Below are positions 15,429-23,270 of a DNA stretch of 35,266 nt, piece after piece. The notes beneath the pieces are model-generated. The model saw only the letters and a program-made list of their open reading frames with translations. It had not been told where the DNA came from and did not search any database. This DNA is from Methanobacteriota archaeon. Lineage in GTDB: Archaea > Thermoplasmatota > Poseidoniia > Poseidoniales > Poseidoniaceae. Each line of letters starts with the position of its first letter. Position 1 is the stretch's first letter. The DNA lies in assembly GCA_004195515.1 (NCBI GenBank), contig PSPR01000011.1, forward strand, positions 1-35,266, read 5' to 3'. The position numbers and the translations under genes are program-made.

Positions 15429-18040
15429 TCCTCATCCAATTCGGGTGGGCGAATTGGTGCGACCAGTTTTGACTCTGGTTCAGGCTCAGGCTCAGGCTCA
15501 TCCTTGCCACCCCAAGTGAGGTAAGCCGCACCCGCAACCATGCCACCTGCGATTACAAATAACCAAACTGCGGCGTTTGATTCGGATTCTTTTTCGGTGA
15601 CCCCTTGGGTTGTATCTTCGTTTTCTTTGAAGTCACAACCAGTACTGGTCACCGCTTGGCCTGGTGCGGTCGCTGGACAAAGGTCGTACAGATTGTTAAC
15701 TCCATCACCATCGTTATCGATCTGAGTGCTCGAACAGCCGTTAGCATCTGCTGTTTGGCTTGAGGGAGTGAATTGACAATCGTCGTCGGTGTCGTTTACT
15801 CCATCATTATCATCATCATCATCTTCAGTAGTATCCAAGCAACCATCTTGGTCTAGATCCATTCCCGTTCCAGCGACACCGATGATACCTTGCGGGCAAT
15901 TGTCTTCTGAATCGGGATAGGAATCACCGTCCTCGTCGGTATCCTCGATTCCATCTCGACAACCATCGCCGTCGTAATCTTCGCTACCGTTCCAACCGAT
16001 CTCGCCTTGAGAGCAATCATCGAAAAGGTCGAGAACACCGTCATTATCATCGTCGCTATCACGATCTTCGTCTCGGCAGCCATCACCATCGTGGTCATTT
16101 GAGTTTTCGCTTATCCAAATTGGAGAATCGCGTAGGCAATTATCGAATTCATCCAAGATCGTATCGCCATCGGTATCGTCTTCACAAGCATCCCCAATAC
16201 CATCGCCGTCTAAATCGGCTTGATCGTCTTGCAAGTTTGGACACGTGTCCAATTGATCAACAATTCCATCGCCATCGCTATCTACATCTTCACACCCATC
16301 TTGGTTCTCATCGTTCTCCAGGGTAGAAAGCCAACCTAAAGAACCGGTTTGACAAAGGTCGTACGTATCGAGGATTCCATCTTCGTCGTCGTCGTAATCC
16401 TCTCCCGCATCTCGACAGCCATCGCTATCAAAATCGGTAGAGTTAGATGATTGCCATCCAAGTTCGCCCGGATTACAATCATCCCAATCATCTCCAACAC
16501 CATCGTCATCATCGTCGTCATCGCACGCGTCTCCAAACCCATCGCCGTCGGAATCGAGTTGGTCTGGGTTTGCTACTCGCTGACAATTATCTGCACCGTC
16601 GGTCAAACCATCATTGTCTTGGTCACGAGCATAAAGCCACAAGGAAATATCGCTTTGGCCGGCCGTAGTTAAACTGAAATTTCCAAAGGCTGCGGTTTCC
16701 TCGAATGTTGATGCGATCACCGGGGAATTATTTTCTCCTAATATAATTGCTAAACCTCTGTCATCACCGCTACCTCCGGCTGCAGTTGCCCACACCCATT
16801 CATCATCTGAGCTGAGTTGGGCCAATACTACATCGCGCTTATCTCCGTGAGAATCAATATTTGGTAATGTGTCTAAACCGAGGTCGAAAGCACCGGTATA
16901 GGATCCAACAACGTATGCGTTATCTTGATTATCGATCGTGATAGACTCCAAGGTTTCCCAACCACCACCGCCTGCGGTGATTACGTCTTCCCAAGCGCCA
17001 TTTGAAGAAGCGCGGGCATGGAATAAATCCCACCAGCCATTTGATGTGACATTTAGATGGCCAAAGGTCGCGGTCTGTGCAAATTGTCCAACCAGCCTGA
17101 TTTCACCTTCTGAATCGACCGCACAATCATTGACCCAATCGTCACCTTCGCCTCCAGCGGTCAGCGTCCATGTGAAATTTCCGTCACCATCAAATTGAGC
17201 GACGTAAAAATCTGAGCCGCCAACTGCGAATTTCATATCAACAAACATTATCGAAGCAATAAAAGTCCCCACCGAATGTAAATACCCTGAATCTGAATAA
17301 CATAATCCACCAAATTTTTCGATCCCATCTGGGCTTGCAATACCGTTGACCCAAAGAATTTGGCCGTTTTCATCATAGGTGATTATTCCGAGGCTCACGC
17401 CTCCTGCTCCAGGGATGATCAAACCGTCAAATTCCAACAATCCGCGATGAAGGATCGAAACCGAAATTGCTCCAGAAGGAGAAATTGCAATACTTTGAGC
17501 CGAAATATCATTTTGATTGGAAATCGATTTCAACCAGATGAATTCAAACCCATTATCGGTAAATGAAACCCGGCCGATAAATCCATCACCTTCTTCTGAA
17601 TCAGCATTCTTTGAAAGATTGAATCCACTGGTGAAATTGGCTTCGCAGGCTTCACCTGCAGTACCTAAACAAAAATGACCAGCAATGATGAAATCGCCAG
17701 ATGCGAGACGGGCGATAGCATCTATTCCATCGTCGCCTTGGCTCCCCCACCCGACGTAATCGGTCCAATTGCCGCTGCTATTCGCTCGTGCAAGGTACAT
17801 GTCAAAATCATTTTGAAATCCGGTCGCACCAATACCACCATCCTCAAATGAAATAGCGGTCATAAAGGTCCCTGCAATTATGGTACTTCCATCATCGAGT
17901 GTTATTATCCCTGCTATCTCTTCGTTTTCGAACCCACCGGCACTTGCTGCCCAGCCTAAAGCCCCGGTTCCTTCCCCTTCGGCCAAGGCCGTCGGTACAA
18001 GCATCGATATTACAATCAAGGCAACTATTGTTCTACGCAT
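15425..18040 (-). CDS. Surface protein: repeat (SBBP-like) ectodomain plus thrombospondin-3 repeats
   Basis: An 871-residue predicted surface protein. The start ATG at 18040 gives a clean signal peptide (RRTIVALIVISMLVPTALAEG); the frame opens eight codons further upstream. Residues about 25-470 hold about nine propeller-like repeats of the form WxxAGGxGDD...DxxGxxxxxGxF, as in SBBP-type proteins. Residues about 472-792 are thrombospondin type-3 repeats (DQDNDGLTDGADNC, DSDGDGFGDACDD and similar), which bind calcium in known TSP3 proteins. A TM helix (about 823-843) is followed by a Glu-Pro repeat tail of about 30 residues. It shares the design signal peptide, propeller, Ca repeats, TM with the protein at 5826 but has different repeat consensus. 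Its stop overlaps that of leuS by 3 bp. Function unknown; adhesion or matrix binding is inference. Confidence 0.87.
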   Translation of the reverse strand: MRRTIVALIVISMLVPTALAEGEGTGALGWAASAGGFENEEIAGIITLDDGSTIIAGTFMTAISFEDGGIGATGFQNDFDMYLARANSSGNWTDYVGWGSQGDDGIDAIARLASGDFIIAGHFCLGTAGEACEANFTSGFNLSKNADSEEGDGFIGRVSFTDNGFEFIWLKSISNQNDISAQSIAISPSGAISVSILHRGLLEFDGLIIPGAGGVSLGIITYDENGQILWVNGIASPDGIEKFGGLCYSDSGYLHSVGTFIASIMFVDMKFAVGGSDFYVAQFDGDGNFTWTLTAGGEGDDWVNDCAVDSEGEIRLVGQFAQTATFGHLNVTSNGWWDLFHARASSNGAWEDVITAGGGGWETLESITIDNQDNAYVVGSYTGAFDLGLDTLPNIDSHGDKRDVVLAQLSSDDEWVWATAAGGSGDDRGLAIILGENNSPVIASTFEETAAFGNFSLTTAGQSDISLWLYARDQDNDGLTDGADNCQRVANPDQLDSDGDGFGDACDDDDDDDGVGDDWDDCNPGELGWQSSNSTDFDSDGCRDAGEDYDDDEDGILDTYDLCQTGSLGWLSTLENDENQDGCEDVDSDGDGIVDQLDTCPNLQDDQADLDGDGIGDACEDDTDGDTILDEFDNCLRDSPIWISENSNDHDGDGCRDEDRDSDDDNDGVLDLFDDCSQGEIGWNGSEDYDGDGCRDGIEDTDEDGDSYPDSEDNCPQGIIGVAGTGMDLDQDGCLDTTEDDDDDNDGVNDTDDDCQFTPSSQTADANGCSSTQIDNDGDGVNNLYDLCPATAPGQAVTSTGCDFKENEDTTQGVTEKESESNAAVWLFVIAGGMVAGAAYLTWGGKDEPEPEPEPESKLVAPIRPPELDED
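15481..15500. repeat. CAGGCT hexanucleotide microsatellite
   Basis: Three perfect CAGGCT units plus two bases lie in the 3' coding part of the surface-protein gene. Read on the minus strand they encode the Glu-Pro repeats of the cytoplasmic tail. Copy-number change would keep the frame. Confidence 0.8.
15660..16640 (-). repeat. Thrombospondin type-3 repeat array
   Basis: About ten Asp-rich DxDxDGxxDxxDxC units are encoded in this part of the minus-strand surface-protein gene. Each calcium-loop-like motif is followed by a Cys (for example DSDGDGIVDQLDTC). The consensus differs from the QWxDxDGDG array of the plus-strand surface protein, so the two arrays are not a recent duplication. Confidence 0.85.
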
Positions 18041-18125
18041 ATTGTGGCCAAATCGTACTAACACTTGAATGAATGCACATCTGGTGCCACAATAATCATG
18101 CCATACTCACCACTGGCAATCAAAT

Positions 18126-18593
18126 ATGGAGCGGGCTCTTACAATCCGAAATCACCTCAATCCTCTTCATTGTTCGCGGATCAGTTCGGCCTTGCTAGAT
18201 AACCGACAATGGCCTAATTGGCACAGGGGCGCCAAAGCTTTGGTAACTCAAAAAGCCGGTTTGATCACCGCAGACAACATCATTACTTTACAACAAATAA
18301 TCAAAGGGGCTTTGGTCGAGACAACATGGTTGGTAGAATCGGTGGAGAATGGCGGTAATTTCGATGAAATCGTTTTCAAATTTATCGAGCAAAACCGCAA
18401 TGAACGCCCGACTGCAAAAGGAATTTCCAATTATCGAGTAAGTATCACCATCCTTACCAAAGACGGAGGTGGGGTCGAGATTCACTCGGTTTGGCAATCC
18501 AAAGGATTCGCGAAATTGATTTCTAGAAATAATGCTGCATTTGTTCGGGCCAATGCAGAAGCCTTGTTAGAGGACCTTAGTGCCATAAAATAA
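18126..18593 (+). CDS. Uncharacterised 155-residue protein
   Basis: I do not recognise this gene. The product has no signal peptide, membrane helix or metal motif. Residues about 45-125 look like alternating helix and strand (TADNIITLQQIIKGALVETTWL, then VSITILTKDG and VEIHSVWQSKGF), and the C terminus is helical (AAFVRANAEALLEDLSAI). It could be a small alpha/beta ligand-binding or chaperone-like domain, but no family can be named. The ATG at 18126 is the first in frame; no strong ribosome site is seen. It lies 40 bp upstream of the CDIN1-like nuclease gene on the same strand, so they may be co-transcribed. Confidence 0.65.
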   Translation: MERALTIRNHLNPLHCSRISSALLDNRQWPNWHRGAKALVTQKAGLITADNIITLQQIIKGALVETTWLVESVENGGNFDEIVFKFIEQNRNERPTAKGISNYRVSITILTKDGGGVEIHSVWQSKGFAKLISRNNAAFVRANAEALLEDLSAIK

Positions 18594-18633
18594 GCCGGTT
18601 TCTTCATGGCCTTGTTCGAACACCCCCCCGAAT

Positions 18634-19692
18634 ATGGCGGAGGATAGGTCCAATGATAATCGCCGCCGCCATTCGAATCGGCAAAAAAAATCTAAGCCAC
18701 GGCGCCATGGCGGCCCAAAGAAGGAATCCTTGCTCGAACGGCATGCTGAATTTGATTCAAAAGCCAGAGGAGATGCTCTAGAAAGATTCGATGTCAACCC
18801 CTTGCCGATGGGAATTCCTGAAGATCATGAACCCCCGAGAAATTTTTCTTTTACTTGGGAAAATAATCCTGTCGACTTATCAACCGAATCAATTCTTGCA
18901 AAAAAGGTTGTAAGAAAGGGTGAATTCGGCTGGTTGAGCGATGAGAGGGTTGACGAGATTCGTCAGATGGTTAAGGAATTGGATATGACTCTAGATCAGG
19001 CCCTCTCTCTTCGAAGCGCTCTCCTCCAACAAAAAACCGTCTATACTCACGGTAGATTACAATCCCGTGGAAAGGCAATCGTTCGTTTATACCGTGAAGG
19101 GGTCGGAATAGTAGACCTCTCGGTTCGATTTGATTCGCCGCCGATGAACGTTTTCAGACTGGTCCTCAAAGAGATGGGCTGGTCGAAATCTCGTATCAAG
19201 GAAACATTGAGGGCTCCTTCGAAATTCAAACAACGCGAACGAAATGAATTCGACGCAGCCGAATCTGCTGATAGAGTGAGCAATGTCGACCAATCTGAAA
19301 CCCATGAACGGGCTGATCTCTTTGAGGTAATTCTCGCCGATTGGTTCGAGGATCAGGGGGTGAGGGTGAGAAGGCAACCTGAGATGGTCAAAGAGCAAAC
19401 CATCGAGCACGGCCGACCGGTCAATACTCCAGACTTATTATTCCTCGACCACGTCGAAATCAATGGTGAAACGGTCGCTTGGATCGATGCGAAACATTTC
19501 TATGGCGCTGATGTTGATTTTCAACGCAAAAAAATCTCCAAACAATCCGCAAGATATGTCGATACTTGGGGCCAAGGTGCGCTTGTATTCAGGCATGGAT
19601 TTTGTAAAAACATCCATATTCCTGGAACGGTATTACTCGATTGTGGACCTCTGGATTTGAGTCCGTTAGCGAATTTTAAGCAAGTTGAGTGA
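18634..19692 (+). CDS. CDIN1 (C15orf41)-like PD-(D/E)xK nuclease, TPD-motif family
   Basis: A 352-residue homologue of the eukaryotic CDAN1-interacting nuclease family. The C-terminal half shows the diagnostic NTPDLLF (264-270), WIDAKHFYG (283-291), KKISKQSARYVDTWGQGALVF and HGFC. These align with TPDFIL, WIESKASFG, and the Tyr-Trp-x-x-Phe-Gly-x-Gly block I recall from human CDIN1. D267 and the DAK at 285-287 form a PD-(D/E)xK nuclease core, and E231 may be a further catalytic acid. Residues about 100-200 carry helix-turn-helix-like segments (YREGVGIVDLSVRFDSPPMN), consistent with the N-terminal DNA-binding helices of the family. The first 35 residues are very basic (NRRRHSNRQKKSKPRR), suggesting nucleic-acid contact. 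The 3' end overlaps pantoate kinase by 17 bp. Family assignment is strong; substrate is unknown. Confidence 0.85.
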   Translation: MAEDRSNDNRRRHSNRQKKSKPRRHGGPKKESLLERHAEFDSKARGDALERFDVNPLPMGIPEDHEPPRNFSFTWENNPVDLSTESILAKKVVRKGEFGWLSDERVDEIRQMVKELDMTLDQALSLRSALLQQKTVYTHGRLQSRGKAIVRLYREGVGIVDLSVRFDSPPMNVFRLVLKEMGWSKSRIKETLRAPSKFKQRERNEFDAAESADRVSNVDQSETHERADLFEVILADWFEDQGVRVRRQPEMVKEQTIEHGRPVNTPDLLFLDHVEINGETVAWIDAKHFYGADVDFQRKKISKQSARYVDTWGQGALVFRHGFCKNIHIPGTVLLDCGPLDLSPLANFKQVE

Positions 19693-20593
19693 AGCGGACT
19701 CCGAGGTCAAGTTTTCTTAAATTGGATGCGACTTCGTCGAAGTCTATTTCCTCATCGAGGGTCTTGGGTACTATGATTAACGATGTGCCTAGCATACAAA
19801 GATGACAACTCATCTTTGGTTCTAAATGATCCAAAACCGTCGATAATAACGATGACCGACCCGCTTCTTCCATCAATCCTGAAGCGAGTGAAAACAGGTC
19901 TGCTTCCTTAAGCAATGTTGACCAAATTCTTCTGTTCCATGATCTTTTCATCAAACGGTCGACCGATGCATCGCCAGCTTTCGTAATTGCAATTTTCCAA
20001 TCTGCATCGTCGATATATCCCGAAGTATGTTTGCTCGCTTCAGGAACCCATACCAACAAAGCGGGAACATTCGCTGAGAATCCTTTGGCAATACCTGGAC
20101 GTGGCGGGGCTCCTGGATTCGTTCTCAGCTCAACACCTCCGGCCCAGATCCCCAAAACATCGCCTAATCCACTTGAATTACCTCGTTCGATTCGGTGAGC
20201 AAGTCGGGCGATTTGACCGCTATCTCCTACGTCAAACACATTTGCTAAGGCATATGCTGCAGCCAATAATCCTGCAGCAGACATCCCGAAACCTTGAGAC
20301 AAAGGTAATTCGAGTGAAATTTCAAGGGAAACTGGTTGTTTTACTTTGAATAGTTCTTTGAAGTTATCGAGTAATTCTCGATATAATTCTTTACCTTGTT
20401 CAAATAATGACCCGTCCATCGCACTAACGACGATTCTATCTTGGCCATCGATTATTTTCGCCTTGGCTTCAACTCCATCCACCAAGCAAAATCCTGCCCC
20501 TCTCGATCCTTGGTTACGAGCTAGTAATGAATTGGAATGAATAGAAAATAAGAGGGTTATGTGCCCTCCGATTCGTACCCGTGACTCAGCCAT
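19676..20593 (-). CDS. Pantoate kinase (archaeal GHMP-family)
   Basis: A 305-residue GHMP-superfamily kinase matching archaeal pantoate kinase, which phosphorylates pantoate to 4-phosphopantoate in the archaeal route to coenzyme A. Seen: N-terminal RIGGHITLLFSI, the GSRGAGFCLVDGV block (29-41), the ATP-binding loop PLSQGFGMSAAGLL (97-110), and SGLGDVLGIWAGGVELRT (140-157) followed by NPGAPPRPG. Length is as expected. It lies 54 bp after rpoD on the same strand and may be read from the ribosomal operon. GTGAG four bases before the ATG is a plausible ribosome site. Phosphopantothenate synthetase, the partner enzyme, is not in the window. Confidence 0.85.
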   Translation of the reverse strand: MAESRVRIGGHITLLFSIHSNSLLARNQGSRGAGFCLVDGVEAKAKIIDGQDRIVVSAMDGSLFEQGKELYRELLDNFKELFKVKQPVSLEISLELPLSQGFGMSAAGLLAAAYALANVFDVGDSGQIARLAHRIERGNSSGLGDVLGIWAGGVELRTNPGAPPRPGIAKGFSANVPALLVWVPEASKHTSGYIDDADWKIAITKAGDASVDRLMKRSWNRRIWSTLLKEADLFSLASGLMEEAGRSSLLSTVLDHLEPKMSCHLCMLGTSLIIVPKTLDEEIDFDEVASNLRKLDLGVRFTQLA

Positions 20594-20647
20594 CTAGCTC
20601 ACGCTAAACCAACTTAGACCATCAGGTTTCTCATCGACTGAATAAAT

Positions 20648-21574
20648 TCAAGCGAATGCGACATCAAGTTCTTCGGAGATTTTATCAAATCGTCCGACCA
20701 ATTCTTGACATGCTTGGTTGAATATTTCTTGAGGTGAAAGTGCGCCATCGGAATCGAAGGAGAAAATGTACTCTCCAGGGACTTCTTCGAAGGTGATAGC
20801 ATTTGCAAACGCTTCGTCACGACCGGTTCCATGACCGACTTGGTGCATTGCACGCTGAAGATCAAGAACTGAGTTGACATCGGTGCATTCTTTCTTGGTG
20901 AAGAGTTTTGTATCGATAGTTCGTCCTGCCTTGGAGGTCAGGTCGAGATCGAACAGAACCTTTGCATTCTTTGCATTAACGAGGACCGCTTTGGTTCGAG
21001 GTTCGAATGCGACCCCTGCTGCTGGAGCCCACTTTGCGTGGTCTCGACCACGGCCGAGGGTTGCGTACGCGTATAACTCAAGGAATTGCCCTTTTGAAAG
21101 AATGGTCAATGGAATTCGAGCATGCTCTTCCAAAATCTGTAATTTTGTCTCGCCTAGAACATTGAGATCTCCGGCGTAAACGGTTTTTGTATCCTCGCTA
21201 TCATCGGATGTTGGTCCGCGTGTTGAAAGGTGGTAAATTATCTGGGATAGTGGACTGCCCCATTGATCTTCAGGTAGATTTTCATTATTTGGATCATCCT
21301 CTGGGAATTTGAATTCCTCTAAGAATGTTGGAACTGGTACCATTGCTAAACGATGAGCAAGAACTTCGTCCGGTAGAACGTTTACAGATTCGAAAACCTC
21401 GCCTTTATTGTCTTGGCTCACACCTTGCTCAAAACGAACTTTGGTGATTGCCATCTTTGGGACGTCTGCCATAATCGCACGGCGTAAACTGTTTACTTGT
21501 GCGGTATTGGTTTCGCTCAATAGAATGCGAATTCTGTTGGCTTGGGGCCAACCTTCAACGATTTGTGCCTTCAT
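20648..21574 (-). CDS. rpoD: DNA-directed RNA polymerase subunit D
   Basis: A 308-residue archaeal RNA polymerase subunit D, the alpha/Rpb3-like assembly subunit that pairs with subunit L. The N-terminal dimerisation signature appears as AQVNSLRRAIMADVPKMAITKV, followed by LPDEVLAHRLAMVPV, the inserted domain, and YAYATLGRGRDHAKWAPA. The inserted domain lacks the Cys cluster that binds [4Fe-4S] in some archaeal D subunits. The ATG at 21574 is favoured by an AAGGAAGTG site upstream over a TTG at 21604. It ends the rps13-rps4-rps11-rpoD run, with 30 bp after rps11. Longer than the roughly 260 residues common in other archaea, mainly through acidic loops (PEDDPNNENLPEDQ). Confidence 0.96.
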   Translation of the reverse strand: MKAQIVEGWPQANRIRILLSETNTAQVNSLRRAIMADVPKMAITKVRFEQGVSQDNKGEVFESVNVLPDEVLAHRLAMVPVPTFLEEFKFPEDDPNNENLPEDQWGSPLSQIIYHLSTRGPTSDDSEDTKTVYAGDLNVLGETKLQILEEHARIPLTILSKGQFLELYAYATLGRGRDHAKWAPAAGVAFEPRTKAVLVNAKNAKVLFDLDLTSKAGRTIDTKLFTKKECTDVNSVLDLQRAMHQVGHGTGRDEAFANAITFEEVPGEYIFSFDSDGALSPQEIFNQACQELVGRFDKISEELDVAFA

Positions 21575-21604
21575 TATTTTCACTTCCTTAATTTCTAGGT
21601 CCAA

Positions 21605-21988
21605 TCAGACACGGCGGCCACGGCGGCCACCTTTCTTCTTGGTTCCGTCGTGAGCGATTGGAGTTACGTCTTCGATTCGAGTAACTGTTACGCCTGCACG
21701 GGTTAGAGCGCGGATTGCTGCTTGAGCTCCCGGGCCAGTATTATTTGCTTTGTTGCCACCAGGTGCGCGATACTTGACGATAACTTGGGTGAATTCCTTC
21801 TCCTTTAGTTGGTCTGCCATACGCTCTGCAGCACGGGTTGCGGCGAATTGACCGCCAGAATCCTTTGAAGATTTTACGACCTGTCCACCTGAGCAGGTTG
21901 CGATGGTTTCAGCACCAGTAAGGTCGGTTGCTGTCATCAAGACATTGTTATAGCTCGAAAAGATATTGATAATTGCCTTACGCATCAT
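21605..21988 (-). CDS. rps11: 30S ribosomal protein S11
   Basis: A 127-residue small-subunit protein of the S11/uS11 family lining the platform near the mRNA exit. It has INIFSSYNNVLMTATDLTGAE at the N terminus, GGQFAATRAAERM in the middle and the closing RIEDVTPIAHDGTKKKGGRRGRRV-type basic tail. Its start ATG overlaps the rps4 stop as ATGA; GGAGG lies six bases upstream, so translation is coupled. A second ATG at 21985 directly follows and is an alternative. Confidence 0.97.
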   Translation of the reverse strand: MMRKAIINIFSSYNNVLMTATDLTGAETIATCSGGQVVKSSKDSGGQFAATRAAERMADQLKEKEFTQVIVKYRAPGGNKANNTGPGAQAAIRALTRAGVTVTRIEDVTPIAHDGTKKKGGRRGRRV

Positions 21989-22644
21989 TCATCGCCTCCA
22001 GTTACTGTGTCCTCTGCTTTTGGAGCATCGGTTGCTTTCTCGTTGACTTCAGAAGCCTCGGATTGGTTAAATTCTGGATCGACTTCTTCCTCTACATATT
22101 CTGCAGATTCACGGACACCAAGGATGGTTTGGCGGATAACGTGGTTTTCATCGTTTAGGTTTGAAGATGAGTGATAACAAATCAATTCTTCTTCATCTCG
22201 GCTAACCGGGTAAGATGGGATATTGATTTTTTGTTCACCGATACAGATTTGTCCATGTACGACTAATTGGCGGGCTTGCTTCATTGTGCTAGCCAGTCCC
22301 TTGTAATATACTTGGGCTTGAAGACGACGATTTAGGAAATCTTCAGGGTTTAGTGACAAGATGTCGTCGAGGACTGCATCTGAAGAGATTAGGCCCTTTC
22401 GGTGCATCGAGCGGATAAGGTCTTCCTTCTCTCGGAAATAGTGTCCTTCGGTTGTGTCGACACGACCGATCAACTTCATAGATTGGCGTCGAGCACGGCG
22501 AAGTTGAGATTTTGCTTTCCAAATCTCTGTCATGTTCTTCAGACCGTGGTTAGCACGAATTGCGTGCTCTTCCTCGATTCGGTCTGCTTTCCATGGATGA
22601 GGTGGAGTGTCGTATTTTTGGCGAGCGAATTTTGGGTCTCCCAT
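21985..22644 (-). CDS. rps4: 30S ribosomal protein S4
   Basis: A 219-residue uS4 protein. It starts MGDPKFARQKYDTPPHPW, the archaeal/eukaryotic form, and carries the S4 RNA-binding domain at about residues 103-152 (LNRRLQAQVYYKGLASTMKQ, then RQLVVHGQICIG). The last 45 residues or so are acidic and low in complexity (EEEVDPEFNQSEASEVN) and extend beyond the usual archaeal length of about 180. GGAGGA stands before the ATG. It overlaps rps11 by 4 bp and follows rps13 by 17 bp. Confidence 0.96.
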   Translation of the reverse strand: MGDPKFARQKYDTPPHPWKADRIEEEHAIRANHGLKNMTEIWKAKSQLRRARRQSMKLIGRVDTTEGHYFREKEDLIRSMHRKGLISSDAVLDDILSLNPEDFLNRRLQAQVYYKGLASTMKQARQLVVHGQICIGEQKINIPSYPVSRDEEELICYHSSSNLNDENHVIRQTILGVRESAEYVEEEVDPEFNQSEASEVNEKATDAPKAEDTVTGGDE

Positions 22645-22661
22645 ATGTCATTCCTCCATTA

Positions 22662-23123
22662 TCACTTCTTGCGCTGAACTCCGAGAGTCAGCCCGAATCT
22701 TCCATTGGATCGGCCACGCTGTCCACGGACCTTTTGGCCGCTAGCGTGACGGATTCCACGGTAACACTTGATTCCACGAAGACGAGAAATATCATCGCCG
22801 TGTGTGAGTTTTAGATCTTGGCCGGATAGGTGGAGTTCGTCACCGGTTTCAAGGTCGCGTTGGCGGTTGAGCATCCACAATGGGACATTTTGAGCATAGC
22901 TCTCAATCGCTTCTTTGAGAACGCCTTGTTGGTCTAGGTCAAGATGCCCAGCTTTCATCCCAGAATCGAATCCTGTGATGTCGCAAATTTGTCTTGCTGT
23001 TCGGTCGCCAATTCCCCTAACCGAGGTTAGAGCTGTCTTTAATGGCTTGAGACCGTCAATATCGGTATCTGCCATGCGAAGCATGTAGGAGAAGTCGTCT
23101 CCCAAGTCCTGTTCATTTGCCAT
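22662..23123 (-). CDS. rps13: 30S ribosomal protein S13
   Basis: A 153-residue uS13 protein, contacting the large subunit and tRNA from the head of the 30S. Seen: LTSVRGIGDRTARQIC (helix-hairpin-helix-like), then RLRGIKCYRGIRHASGQKVRGQR with a basic tail RSNGRFGLTLG. The ATG at 23123 is chosen because GGTGG lies just upstream; an in-frame GTG at 23132 falls inside that site. It is the first gene of the rps13-rps4-rps11-rpoD operon. Confidence 0.96.
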   Translation of the reverse strand: MANEQDLGDDFSYMLRMADTDIDGLKPLKTALTSVRGIGDRTARQICDITGFDSGMKAGHLDLDQQGVLKEAIESYAQNVPLWMLNRQRDLETGDELHLSGQDLKLTHGDDISRLRGIKCYRGIRHASGQKVRGQRGRSNGRFGLTLGVQRKK

Positions 23124-23180
23124 GGTATCCACCTTTGAGCGCGTTCAACATGAAGTCGAGCGGCTGTCCGACTTGCCGCC

Positions 23181-23190
23181 CCTATATCAA
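23181..23190 (-). promoter_or_regulatory. Candidate TATA-like element before rps13 operon
   Basis: Read on the minus strand this is TTGATATAGG, 57 bases before the rps13 ATG, in the 147-bp spacer after which the ribosomal operon begins. Spacing allows a start site about 25 bases downstream and a leader of about 30 nt. The identical 10-mer precedes the CBS gene at 33416. Confidence 0.35.
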
Positions 23191-23270
23191 GACCGCGATG
23201 GCTCATTCGCGAGACTGCTCTCCCAACTAGGAGAATATTGTGCCAATTAATGAAGCACACCGGGCCTACA

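Noticed and set aside
18622-18628. Run of seven C before the CDIN1-like gene as a phase-variable tract
   Set aside because: It lies outside the coding frame, and a single short run gives no evidence of switching.
23124-23270. Possible tRNA or small RNA in the spacer before rps13
   Set aside because: I could find no cloverleaf with acceptor pairing or T-loop consensus; only a promoter-like element is visible.
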